The notes beneath the pieces are model-generated. The model was not told the DNA's origin. It saw nothing but the letters and a program-made list of their open reading frames with translations, and did not search any database. A DNA stretch of 64,000 nucleotides from contig JBITNC010000002.1 in NCBI GenBank assembly GCA_050084985.1, positions 4,588,001 through 4,652,000 of the forward strand, in the 5' to 3' direction. Shown in pieces: positions 1 through 12,400 of this stretch. Position numbers and translations under genes: made by a program. The DNA comes from Nageia nagi. Its lineage: Eukaryota; Pinophyta. How positions within the stretch are numbered: position 1 is the first letter of the stretch; each line of letters opens with the position of its first letter.

Positions 1-500
1 TGGAGTTCATCTTCACCATTTTGAAACCTACACAAATAGACTAGACTTGATTGACGTTGGATCAACTATATAGGCATGGTGAAGTGATGCAGGAGGTGTA
101 CGATGCTTGGCAAACCTGTATGCCTTAATGATGGTACATGCAAATGCAAACAGACTAGACAATAAATGTTTACGACAAAAGGTGGTCGGCCTCCTCACAT
201 GCAACGTTCAAAATATGCCTTAAATGGTAAATGCATGCATACGTCCATTTAGCCACCTTGTGGGACCCAACTTAATGCAAAAATATTCATAAATGCTTGA
301 GGGACCTTGTCGCACCAAATTCAAACGTTTGATTTCTATCTTGGGCAAAGGATGCGACAAGGAAGGTTGACTTTATAGTACATGAAAAAATGGAAGGACG
401 ACGTACAATGCAAGTGACTAACTAACTAACTAAAACACACAAGATTACTTTAATGCGTGTATGGGTTGACAAAAACTAAATCTGGCCAATGCAAACTCAA
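1..500. other. Non-coding, no recognisable feature
   Basis: No coding frame of note. Scattered short words such as GGTGGTCGG and CCACCTTGTGGG at 180-270 resemble the hairpin-repeat array that begins near 501 and may be its oldest edge. If the last sacsin-like exon lies outside the window, this is deep in its last intron. Confidence 0.4.
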
Positions 501-1469
501 TGGACGCACCACTTTTGAAAGATGGATGTCTATCTTCTTGAAACCATGCGACCACATGCATTTAGGATGACCAATGCAAGGTAAAACTATTGCAAAATTG
601 AATGACAAATGCCAACATGTTACTGGACGTAATGATGATCAATGCATATGGACTATTTAACTTGATGCAATAAAAAGGGGTGATTGCATGCTTCAAGGAA
701 GATGAGAATGTAACATAGGAGAATCATGCAACCGTTCTTAAGAGAACAAATGATCTACAATAATGAACTAAGTCCCCTTCCTTTTATAACTATTTGGGTT
801 GCCAAGTGGCAACGTCTTGATGAAACAATGATAAACTTTCAACAAGTGTCCATTTTCATGCAATAATGTGGTCGCATGCCTCTACAATGATGCAAATGTA
901 TCTTCCTCAAACCATGCAAACAACATAAGGGAGCCAATGTTCCACACTTAGCAAAAAAATGAGGCTGAAAGGGTGGTAGCATGCTCCTCAAAAGATGCAA
1001 ATGTAACACTTTCAAACAATGCGAACACCTTGGAAATACTTGTGGCTAAGTACCTAGCTGATTTTTGGAGGCTGAAACACAAATATGAGGTGGTCGCCCC
1101 TTTTCATAAAGATGAAATTGTAACTTTCTCAAACCATGCGACCACCTTTAGATGCACTACGTTGGACCAGCTAAGACAAAAATGAGCATCCTTCCCCCTT
1201 TTATAACAACTTATCCTACCAAGTGTCTCTAGCCGAGTGGCCAAAATGAAGGCCCAATGGAGTCAAAGTGACTTCATGGTGCACGTCCAACGTCCAAGTA
1301 AGGGTGGTTGCACCCTTTTCGAAAGATAGAAATGCACCTTTTCTAAACCATGCGAACACCTTTTTAAAACACTTACCTAATTCTCAAGCTCCAAAACTGA
1401 ATTGAGGGGGATGGTCGCACTATTTCCACAAGATGGAGATGTAACTTTTCTAAACCATGCGACGACCTT
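501..1469 (+). repeat. Degenerate array of about 55-nt imperfect palindromes
   Basis: Seven copies are visible: about 501-556, 677-735, 867-925, 971-1030, 1088-1147, 1302-1360 and 1407-1469. Each opens with GGTGGTCGCA-like bases and closes with AACCATGCGACCACC-like bases, its reverse complement. A middle of the kind TTTTCAAAAGATGNAAATGTAAC lies between. Spacing is near 105-117 bp or multiples. A second landmark, CCTTTTATAAC followed by CAAGTG, recurs at about 780 and 1198. This suggests a 105-bp unit nested in a longer one. Copies differ at many sites, so the array is old. It may be part of a retrotransposon. Confidence 0.65.
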
Positions 1470-1839
1470 GAGGGGGTTGAAATGAAGTATGACTTAATCG
1501 TTTCACCTCCCTTCTTGAGCTTTTATAGGCCTTTTGGGGATGTCGTGTGTCAATGAAAGGAGTGACCATTTTAGGATGAGTGATGCAGATTATGGTCACA
1601 CTTTCTAAGACAAATGAAAATGAATCTTTCCTTAGCCTTGCAAAAATCACTTTAATGTGCAATCTTGATGACTTTGCCCGTTTTTCGAACATGATTGAAC
1701 TCCCTTGGATGCTTGCATCTCTTTGTTCTTAGCTCTATGAATGGATACTTAGAAAGTATTTCATTTGTTGTAAGCAAGTATTCTAAGTGCATTTTAAAGT
1801 TGCACTTCGGGCTTTTCTGATTAACTTATTTCTCCATCA

Positions 1840-3900
1840 TGTTCCGGAAATGCTTTTTTCCACATCAGAACCTTCTCGACTCCGTTCTTTGACTGAGGGT
1901 CCCCAAATTTTGAAAAAAAATGAGGGGCATGTTGCTTCGTCAACACTTTGCATAACAAGTTCGTAGGGAAAGGACAATGGGGACGTGGGAAGTGGAAAGT
2001 AAGAAGTCAAGGAAAGTCTCCCAAAAGGGCATGAGATAGGATGTCGTAATAGAAGTGGCAATGGGGAATGAGAGTGGAGTTTAGATAGCAGGTGAGCAAG
2101 CCTAGTAGAGTAGTAAGTGGAATGCAGACCATCAAAGTATGTTGTGGTAGGATGAATATTGGGAGTGTCCGAGCAAGGGGTGGAGGACAAGAGAGAGAGG
2201 TGGAATGAAGAGTGGAAGACAAGGCAACATGGTCGGCAAGGGGTAACTAATGGGAGACAATAATATCTTGAATGTGAAGGATGAGAGCCCTATTGACAAG
2301 AACATAATTGACACAACTTGTGCCCCCATTATGAGGAAAGCAAGTGAATCTGGTAAAGTTAAGGAAGGAATCTCATTGAGTATGTGAATATTATGTGACT
2401 CTTCCATTTGTAGAAGATATTCCTCATATGTCGTGGTGGAATTATCTCTATCGGCTTAAGCTCAAAGAATACTCAAATCTTCATAATCGAACTCATGAAG
2501 GCCAAGCTCATCCTTTGAAAGATCCTAGATAGGCACCTGGTGGACTCCAATATGAGCATTGAAGTCACCTAGGAGAATAACCTCACCTATAGTGGAGAAA
2601 TGGGAGATCTATGGGTAAAGCTTGAGATATGGGTCACCGTCGATATGCACACTAAAGGAAGAAGAAATAGTGGGGAAGTAGCATACTACGATGTAGACCT
2701 CATGAAGTGGAATGCACATCTGAGGCTAGTAAAGGTACATTGGGCTGAAATTTGTTTTGAATTAGGCAAGCAACTCCACTAGAGCCTTAAACACCACTTG
2801 AGCCATGGGTCTCACATCAATAGGATGAGAACTAAAAATAACCAATGACAAAAGGGAGGGCCCATTTGAGGCTTTCATGGGTCTTGGTGAGAAAAATGAT
2901 ATCTCGTTAAGCTATGACATCTTCAAAGGCTCCGAGGGAAGACTATAGAGAACCATTGCAATTCCAATGCGTAACAAAAAGCCATTGCCCTTGATTGAGA
3001 CTCAAGAGGGCAATCATTTAGAAGGTTTGGGATGGTCATCACAAATGACAACCCAGTAGTCGTGGATGATAACCAATTTGTTCTTCTTATTTGTAGCTAC
3101 AACTAGGGTACGATCTTTTCAAAGCTCCTCCACTTGAAGTCATGTGAGATCAGCATCCAAATAGATCTTGTTGGGAAAAGAGAATAACTTTTTTTTGCTC
3201 TCATTACTTACAAATACTTCCTTTTAATCAGAAGCATATGACAAGAGTGTTGTCTAGGGTGTCCCAAGCCTTTTCCAAAGAAATGTTCATCAAATCCAAG
3301 GTTTCATGTAGAAAAACATAACCATCTTATAAAGGAATCCATGGTTTTCGGGAGACTACGAATTTTAAGATTGAGCTCCTTAATGTGACATATCCTCTCT
3401 ACTTCGAACTTCGCCTGTATCGTCATTTCAACCATAGGAAGGATCCTTTCATCACCCATATCCACGAGTTTTTTGTTCTTCAAACTGTTTTTGAATGGAA
3501 TGTTGTTGGGCAAAAATTTTCTGTTTTAAATGTAAGGATCTCGAATTGTTTGTTTTGGAGTTCAGAAACCAATTCATTTAATTGTTGTAAGTGTTGTTGT
3601 GGAATTTCGATACTGGGGGAGGCTTCAGAGTGTTCAAGATTGTCAATCCAGTCTCTCAGGTCCACAATAAGCTTATCTTTCTTCTGTAGGTTCTGTTAAA
3701 ACAATTTAAAAATTTCCTTAAAGCCTACCCCCATATTTTCCAATTTAGTTACTCGGCTACATATTAAGTTGTTTAAACGCATATAAACACATTTTTTTCC
3801 AACTTGTCTCGTACTTTAAAAGTTTGTTCTTTCTATAGTATTTTTGGCCCTTTTTTCCATCTTTTTGCCATTTTTCTTAAATTTGACCAAAAACCGTTTT
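1840..3900 (-). mobile_element. Degenerate LINE (non-LTR retrotransposon): ORF1-like coiled coil and endonuclease
   Basis: On the minus strand, 3665-3304 encodes a Leu/Gln/Glu-rich helical segment in two overlapping frames, like a LINE ORF1 product. Lower down, broken frames give the APE-type endonuclease landmarks GDFNAHIG (bases 2547-2569) and ADHVALSSTLHS (about 2205-2240). Between them are HNGGTSCVNYVLVNRAL-like residues typical of the domain. Many stops and frameshifts are present. No reverse transcriptase is seen; the sequence runs into the hairpin array below 1840. Several short ORFs here are pieces of this one relic. Confidence 0.6.
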
Positions 3901-3990
3901 TTTCTCGTACACATTTTTTCAAACACTGGTTGTAACACTATTTCAATGATGGTTCTAGCTCCATGAGAACAGGGTGTGATCATGACAGAA

Positions 3991-4704
3991 GCAGTTGCAA
4001 GGACAAATGCAAATCAGTTAGGGTGTGGAACTGTGGATCCGTTGTGTGAGCACAGATGTCACGCGGAGCTGGGAAAAGAATGCCACGATCTTTGACTCAG
4101 AGCTCTTGTAGAGGCAAGAGCTGATGTAGTTCCAGAGCCGACCCTATGAGAGCGCAGGAACTGTTGTAGTCCCTGACCCAGAACTGTGTAGACACAGGAT
4201 CGTTGTCACAATGCTCCTGCAGTAGATGACGTCTGATGTCTGCTGTTTTGGACAAAATTGTGATATGAAATTTCCTTGTGTTGATGTTTGTTGCTGTTGT
4301 GACTGCAACTGTTAATGGTTGCTAATCTGAACGAAAGAAATCGGGGGATGGTTCAAGATTGCTCAGGTTTGGACAGGAGAAGAACAGAAATCATCAAAAA
4401 CCAAAGGAGGAGAGGTAGAAACAGCTGGAAGGTTTCAGGCTGCTAGGTGTCGACCACTGCATGAAGAGGATTTTTCAAATGACTAACAAGCTCGTCTAGT
4501 GACTTAACATCAACGTCAGTGAGCCTGGACCCAACCCCATCGCTTCAAATCCTAAATGCCATGGCTTTTCATTTGGGTCACGAATGGCCCTCGCTCCTTT
4601 CGAAGACACACATCGTGCAAGGGCTGTGGTTTTTTCCAAGCAATTATAGGGCAAAGAGCTGTGAAATTGGAGGTGATTAGAGGAAAGAAAGTGAAAATAC
4701 GTGG
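3991..4704. other. Non-coding with short diverged tandem repeats; retroelement leader-like
   Basis: This stretch is slightly GC-richer. Phrases of the kind GACCCAGAACTGTTGTAGT recur about every 50-60 bases between 4075 and 4210. No coding frame is credible. It is interrupted at 4709 by the solo LTR and resumes after 5870, so it is older than that insertion. Confidence 0.4.
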
Positions 4705-4709
4705 AAGGT

Positions 4710-5865
4710 TGTGACGTCCCCCTTTGATTATTGTAATTAATTCTGGAATCCAACGGATTCCCTCTTTATACATATTTAATTATTAATTATGTTTTATTAA
4801 TTAGTACTTGGGATAGAAGACTTAATGGGTTGTTGGACCCCACTGTGAGCCCCAAGTGGGACATCTCCCTCCCAAGTGTAGTTTAGTGTGTTTTAATGTA
4901 CTTAGAGATCCCGAAACATGATTGTGGGAATCCCAAGGTCTATTTAGCACTTAGAGCATGGATGAGCACTTGTACACATGTACCAGCCTTAGGGAGACTT
5001 CTAGACCCCCACGTTGCCCCCCTAGATGCCTTTGCATGTCTCCTTGACCCACGCATGCATCCCTAAGCCCACGATGAGCTTGAGGACCCATGTGGAGCAT
5101 GAAGGAGGCCCAGATACCTATGTTGGGTCTGGAATGACTCCTAGGTGCCATCATTGGGGTTTGAGGGGACTAGGTGATGACTTTGAGGTGAGATCCAAAT
5201 CCAGGAAAGCTATATTAGCCCTTGGAGCCTTATTGTTGGACATACAGATTTGATATTATTCTCACACCATCCATAGGATAGAAGTCTTGGCACAGCGCTA
5301 AGCAAGATCCCTAGGTGCAGCATCTAGGAGGGTTGACAGACTGAGGGCTCCTAATAATCTACAGCTTTGGTGTAGCACCCTAGCCCATCCAGTGGTATTC
5401 CAAGGTTGAGCTTCTACCATTTAGTTGGTCACCAGGGTTTGAGGAGGGTTCTTTCGGTGGAGAAGACTCAGATTCTGAGGGAGCAAGACTGTCCCATCCA
5501 TCATCCATCCGCCCAGCAGTGAGAGACACACGTTAAGCCCTAGTTGGCTCCTTGGAGGCCAATATCCAGCCCTTGGGCATGGTATTGTATCATTGATCAT
5601 TGTTTATCTTCAATACAGCCGTTGGGAAATTGGATCTCAGTATTTGTCTTGTGTATGCTTTCATATTGTAAAGTTGTGTATTTACTCTTTCATGCATGTT
5701 ATAGCCAGATGTTGGCATTGTGAGGTATTGTATGTTGATATCTACTAGTCTTGGCCAGATGTTGGCATTGTTGCATTGTTGAAGCTTAATCTGGATGCCC
5801 TAGCTCAGATGCTGGAGCATACTTGTGTATTTTGAGTTCCTTGATTTCGTAATTGGGTCTTTACA
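4710..5865 (+). mobile_element. Solo LTR, family 1 (TGTGACGTCCCC...TTTACA), TSD AAGGT
   Basis: The element starts TGTGACGTCCCC and ends GGGTCTTTACA, canonical TG...CA LTR termini. It is flanked on both sides by AAGGT (4705-4709 and 5866-5870), the 5-bp duplication made by an LTR-retrotransposon integrase. Length 1,156 bp. A duplicated phrase containing CAGATGTTGGCATTG lies near its 3' end. The same family occurs at 46975-48152 in the same orientation. There is no internal region, so this is the product of LTR-LTR recombination. Confidence 0.92.
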
Positions 5866-5870
5866 AAGGT

Positions 5871-6234
5871 ACAGTCAGGATGCTGTGAGCGGATGGTTCT
5901 TGGACAGGGCCGGGAAATGCTAGTAAAGTGTGTTAGGGCGCAAGTGGATGTGGAGCAGAGGTGCGCACAGAAGATCAAACACAATCGGACGCACATACAG
6001 TAAAGCTTGTAATTCTGTAGATTCACAGAGACCAATCTCACCTCAAAGAAATCATAAATTATTCAGTTTAAGGTGTAATTTCCTCCATGCTGCTTCATCT
6101 GACAGGTTGTGGGGGTCAATGGTGAAAGCTGAGGGAAACTGATTGATTGGTTTTTTCTTCCCTTTAATTTAGTACTTCTTTGTATCTATATGCTTGAACA
6201 AAATATGGCACCACCCTTCATTATTAGAACTAAC
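5871..6234. other. Non-coding between solo LTR and exon 12
   Basis: Continuation of the older element interrupted by the solo LTR, then 3' intron sequence. I see no RING-type Cys-His codons on the minus strand here and no clear polyadenylation site. Confidence 0.4.
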
Positions 6235-6411
6235 CTGCTCCACTAGAAGCGCTGCTTGAGATGCTGCAAGCTGTTCCTTGAGGTATAGCGTTTGCTGCAG
6301 TAATGTCTGTTGCTCAAGACCCATGGGGATCCCAGCTGCAGACAGCATATCAGTGACAGCATGCACAATCTCTGATGTAGATACCCTTCTTGCAGTATGA
6401 GTATGTTTATC
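6235..6411 (-). CDS. Sacsin-like gene, exon 12 (helical tail before the missing RING)
   Basis: Acceptor TTATTAG|GAT begins DKHTHTARRVSTSEIVHAVTD and the exon ends LLVEQ at donor CAG|GTTAGT, phase 0. The last half (LEQQTLLQQTLYLKEQLAASQ) is rich in Gln, Leu and Ala and probably helical or coiled-coil. The frame stops about 20 codons beyond the donor, so this is read-through, not the true end. A last exon with the RING finger should follow below 6235. I found no Cys-His pattern there, so it lies outside the window or is lost. Confidence 0.85.
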
Positions 6412-9400
6412 CTAATAAAAATAAAACAATCTTAGAACAACAGTATACATGCAATTTAAATTACCATTAAAAGGAGATTACTGGTCAAGAGACAGCTCAC
6501 CTTATATTGAGTTAACTTATTTTGGGTGTTAGACTTCCTAAGGTCTTGAAGTCTCTGTACATGCTGGCTGTTGGATCTGCTGCCTGCTTCATTATCTTCA
6601 ATATCAACAATAGATTTTCCAGCTTCCAGACTTCTAAATGAAAGAACATTAGATGACAAAAGTTGCTCAAACTCTCCTGGATATGTTTCTACTTGTAGTC
6701 TATACATAGCCTGACCAGCTGATGGTCGGACATCATCAGGCACTCTACCATACTTAAGCTTTGATCCTCCTCCACCTTCAGAATGCCATGCTATGATTTC
6801 CCCAGCATAAAATGGTCTCAAGGGATGAAACTGGACTTGCATAGCATCTGCAGGGATCAGCTCTTGACCTAGCATTCCACCTTGGAACACAGCACTTCTT
6901 AAATTGCCACCATTTCTGTCGTGAGATGCTAGTCTCAGAAGATCCAAAGCCCTCACTTCTGAACCGACAGGCACATTAAATAAGGATTGAATTGGCAAGC
7001 ACATGGGCGAATCTAAGAGACGGCTTACAACAACAGCTAGAATATCTGGGACAGCAACCGCATCTGGAGGCTCTGCAACCAAAATGGTAGACTTGGAGCG
7101 ATCCACAAACTGGAGGACTCGGTGCCCTGTTTCATTTGCCAATTCTCCAGGGAGAGATTGCTTTACATTGATGGAGACATTTAGAGTTATATCAACAGAT
7201 GATGGAAGCATTACAAACCGAGTATAGATAGAATGTACAAAATGCAACCTTTCAGCAGCAGATCCTAGGACAATTTTGACTTCATCCTTGGTTAAATGTC
7301 TCAAAGCAGGAATATGCTCTTTAAGGTTTTGAATAACCATCCAAACTGCTTTGTGGAATGACTGGCTGAGGAACTTGGTATGAACTGTTTTAAGAGAAAG
7401 TGACCCCAATGCGTCTAGTGTTTCTAAGGGCTGGCTCTGGTCAAGTTCCTGCAGCAAATAGCCAACTAATAACATCATTTATGTACGAGGATTTAATTCA
7501 GTTAGAATCATGGAACATGTAGCTTTCCTCTTGTTCGTATAAAACATATTAAGAAATCAACCAAATCTTACCTCTATAACAACATCTGAGAGTTTTTTCA
7601 CACCCAATTGAATGCAAAGTTCTTCCGACACTAGTCGATGTACAAATCGTAACCTAGATGTATCAATTTCCCCTAAAAGACAAGATCCATACGCATCAAT
7701 ATATACACAGGCGCGTGCATGGACTAACCTGCATCCTTCATCAGGGACAATTGCATCATGATCTGGAAATAAGATATTACTACCATCTGATTTGGATTGT
7801 TTTCCTTCCTCACATATGAACTGTAAGAGTTGTAGAACTGCACGTAGCTCATTGGGATTTAGATGCTGGTAACCACTTGCCTGCTGGATCTTTTCCAACA
7901 GGATACTTGCACTTTCAAAAGATGGAGCTTCTTGCAGTCCAATATCCCTTAAAATTCCAACATATGGAAGATACAAACTTGGGAGCTCAAAGGCAAATGG
8001 GGCTAAGTTCACTCCAAGCCTCACAAAGAGAGAATTTGCTGTAACAAGCCGTGTGCCATTTGCAACTGGTATAAATGACACTTTCTGTAATTCCAATATA
8101 TCTGCAAAGGATAACTCAGGCATTATAATATAGAACCACTATAATAGAGCAGTAGCATGCTAAACATATTTGGGTGGGAAACCATGAAAATATAATGTGT
8201 TTTAAGATGGCATTATCATTTTTCCACAATACAAAACCTCTACTGGACACCTCCATATAAAAAAAAAAAAAAACATAAAACAAAAGCAGTCTAAACGCTA
8301 AAGAAGTGAGTGCCAAAGTCTAGGACGGTCAGGGGAGGATCGTCTTGATCCTCTCTAGCAGGGAGCAAGTGGATGCACTCCACACCGGGGAGAGATCTCG
8401 CTGGTCTTTGGGAGTCATGTATGTGATATTGTTGTTGGAGAGAAAGAAATCGGAGATCTGTCGAGTCTGTAGAGGAATCTAGCTGTCCTGCAGATGTCTC
8501 TTAGTACGATGCATGATGTGTGAAGGGTTGTCCCGTCATCTCCTATGGTCCCCCTCAGTGCAAGAAGCTTGGAACAAAGATGTAATGTTATGGTCCCCTG
8601 TCGGCTGCTGGGTTCAAGCTAGGAGACGCTTCCGTAAGAGGAATATCTCTCTGAAATAAAAAAAACTAAGCAACGCTGATCGAGGTACTGGAGGAATGTA
8701 GACAATGAGAGAAAAAAAGTACATATAAACAAGGTAAGACAGGAAACATGACATGCAAAAGAGATCTGGAGAGAAAGTGCATGCATCACACATATTAATG
8801 ACATTTGACCAATTGTAATGGATGGCTATTCACTTATTTTCTCTTTTTTTCAAGATGTGCTAACTGGTCCATAAGAGGAAAATAGCATCAGATCGGGGGA
8901 TGAATTCAAAAGTACAAGGAACAATGTCAAAAAAATGTTTAAAAAGTGTCATATTGCCAGCTAATGACAATGGTGAGGGAGAGAACAGATGATAGAAAGA
9001 CTATTTTATGCAAACAATTATGAGGATGAAATATGAACAAAACAGAAAGATGTGGTTACAAGGATAAAAGCAAAAAAGATAGCTAGACAAGTACTTTGTG
9101 GAGATGTTGATTGATAGCTAAATAAGGACAAAAGAAAGAATGCAATGAGACTGAGCAATATTCATGCAAATTGTAGATCAAGGAGCATTGCAAGATTTGC
9201 CACCAAGAGTTAAATCAATTTTTAAATCAAATTCATTAAACATTGTTTTAATCGTGGATTGATAATATCATACAAATTTGAAGGTTTACATCAACCGAAA
9301 TCCACATCCATTCATAATTTTTATTTGAACTTGAAGTACAGTTATGATTTATCATTTCTTTTTCTTTAGTAGTTTTAAGTTGACTTGCATATGAATTTAT

Positions 9401-12400
9401 ATTATTGATGTTTCAAGCCCAATCAATGGGATCCATATTAAGAATTACTGAGTGAAGAAAATAAAGTGGAACCTTCTTCCTTAAGTAGAGATGAATATTA
9501 TCCAATTTCACAAGATCAATGTTGGCACTCTATCATTATAAAATACTAAATACATTTATATGCTTAGATTCTACATGAAAATAGCTTTCCAACTGTGTAT
9601 AGAACATGAAAAACCGAGTTAAAATGTAAAAGTTATGGCTATTTTTATGTAATATAATTTTTCATTCTATGTTTGTGAATTAGGTCTATAATAGGTAACC
9701 AAGCCCTACTAATTTCAAGACCTTGGTCTCTATTGATACTATTAGGGTTGAGCTTAATTTCAATAGCTTCTCTAATTCTTCGTTCTTGGAATTTATCACC
9801 TCTAGCCGTGACTTCATCCTTATCCATAAGTATGTGTTGTTTAGTCTTATCCACATGTTCAACAAATGTTCTTTGACTTTTGCATGTGTTGACCTCCTTG
9901 TTTCACCAATCTAACGAGTTCCACATTCACATATAATCTTATATATATCTTTACGTTGAAAGGGTTCTAAGTGGTCCATCACAGATTTGAACATATTCTC
10001 TAATTTATTGAGAGGACGAAAAATTATTTTTAATATACACTTTTATCATTTCTTATTATATTATTATGTGTATAATTTGTCAATAGATAGCAGCCACGTG
10101 GCATTGCTCTTCAACCATCTTTGTCAACCATAATAAATGGTCAAAAGTGATAAACCTGTCATCACCCATCATAGTTCGGAAATATCCAAAATCATATGTG
10201 CTTGTAAATAGGAGCGAGGTGGGACAGTCACCCTAATAAAAAAATAAAATAATAAATTAAAATATATATTATTTATTCATGTTTATTTACAAACTCATAA
10301 AAGATCATGGAAATAGTAAGCAGTTTGACTTTAATGAGGAATAACCTTTGGACTAAGAGACTACGAAAACTCAATTACACATTCACAAATGCTTTTTTAT
10401 GATATCATTTCCATCAACACTGGTGGGAAATGTAACAATAATACAATAAAGAGTAAGAGGCTGTCATAACCATTTTGCAAATTAAAAGGGAAGTGACAAG
10501 ACCTGAACTTGAAAGTGTACCCCAAATATTGCACAGGTACTTGAATACATCACTAAAGGAATCCTCTACAGACTTCATGTTTGCAGCTGTTGGCCATCGT
10601 GCAAGGGTTTCTTCTCCACCATATTTCCCCATAACCTGCAATAGCCCATTTAGCTGGCAATTCACATCAAGTCCTACCAAATCACAGTACCAAATTTAAA
10701 AAGAATTTGATTAATATCTATTAAAGAACAGCAAATATCTTAATAAACCTGTAGATGTCTTAGAACTGTTGGGAATAGTGGAGGACTGCGCAAATGCAAT
10801 GCTCCCCAAGAAAACTCAGGAGGTATAACATTCTGTTTTGTCAAAATGGGTGCACATGACCAAGCCAAAGGCCAGTCCTTCAGCAAAATGGCTTCGTTGT
10901 AAGAAGTAAGGACTCTCTTCCCCCCTATCCTTCCGCCAATGTTTGGCATACCTTTTTCAGCAGGTACAAATCGAATTTGACTAAGAGGATTACAGAAATT
11001 ACTGCTGTACAGAATCGCAAAGTTTTTCAGAATAACTTCCGCTACAGTACCGGAAAGAGACCATATCTCATGCGAAAGCTCATCAGTAAACAAAGAAACT
11101 TCAGCATCAAACGAATCTGAGTTTACATCTGACACAGCTTCCTTTCCAAGTCTCTCCACTTTTCGTGCACACTCTAGTAACATCTCTGGCTCTGAAGCTG
11201 TACGTAAACCTACTTTGCGCAAAATACGAATCCATCCATCTATTGCAAACCTTCCACCAGGAAACTTCGAGCTATCTCCAGTAAAAACTGCTTTCAATAA
11301 GGAATCGTCAGGATCTAGAAGCTCCCTGGGTTTCAACAAATCACTATTGACGTCATGTGCACCACTCTTAACAAATTTGGTCTCCTTCAAAGCAGCAACA
11401 AGAGTGCTTTCTGATTGTAGATCTTTCCAGTTGAGATAAAGATACATTAAAATGCATTCTTGATCATGTTCGCTCTTTTGTTCAAATCTGGGTAAACCAA
11501 ATTTTACTAATAACTCCCGGTTTTGCAATTCTGATACACCAAGTACATCGTATAAGAAACCACCGCTTGTGGGTGAGAAATAACAGAGGCATCGTTCATC
11601 AACTGGCTGGAAAAATGCACCTGGGGAGATGATATAGTGGTCCTGTCTGGTTAATGATGTATAAGTTCCAATAACCGTTTTATAGATGGGAAGTGACCTC
11701 AACATATCACGCTCTTCTGTGCTATAAGTAGGAACCAGAGAAGGTGAAGGAGAGAAATCTGAGGCAAACAGTGAAAAGAGTGCATCACAGTCACTAGCTG
11801 AGAACAATGCTGTTTCTGATAAGAAATAACTAGCTTTTTTGGCAGCCAGTAGCTTCGAAATAACAATTTGACCAAGTGTCTGACCGGGTCTTGGCAGACA
11901 GCATTGCAGGACATTACAATCCAGGAAGCACTTGTCATAAACAGGTACCTTACAGCGATTCAAAAATGGCAATAACCATGAATATCTTGATTCGATAACT
12001 TCAAAGGATCTGATACATGAATTGACAATATCAGCAGCATCCCGATGAGATCTTTCATCAAGCTCTGTAGTTTTCATTATCCTACTTGAGCTAGTATCTA
12101 TTGATGAGTACTCAATTTCAGGTGGTATAAAAACCAGATGACGCTGTTTCACACGACACAAAACCGGTGAGGAAACCACAGCAGGGATAAGGGGCCACTC
12201 AGAGAAAAGTCTCAGTTCATCTGCAGAAGTTTCTATATTCTTCCAGAATAACCGAAGCCAATCAGTAGATGGACCTTTAAGAAGAGAACCTGGACCCTCC
12301 CATGAAACCCAGGGAGCATCACGCATATCACTGACATGGGAAACCCACTGCTTCGAGAGAATCGATTTTAGATGGGCTGACAATAGCTGAGGTGAGAATG

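Noticed and set aside
501-1469. CRISPR-like array from regular short repeats
   Set aside because: Units are imperfect palindromes with diverged copies and irregular spacing in a plant nuclear context.
10636-10680. Upstream extension of exon 9 (GLDVNCQLNGLLQ) from an alternative acceptor
   Set aside because: The ATTGCAG acceptor at 10636 gives the family-like join HLQ-VMGKYGG; the extension has no counterpart in the protein pattern.
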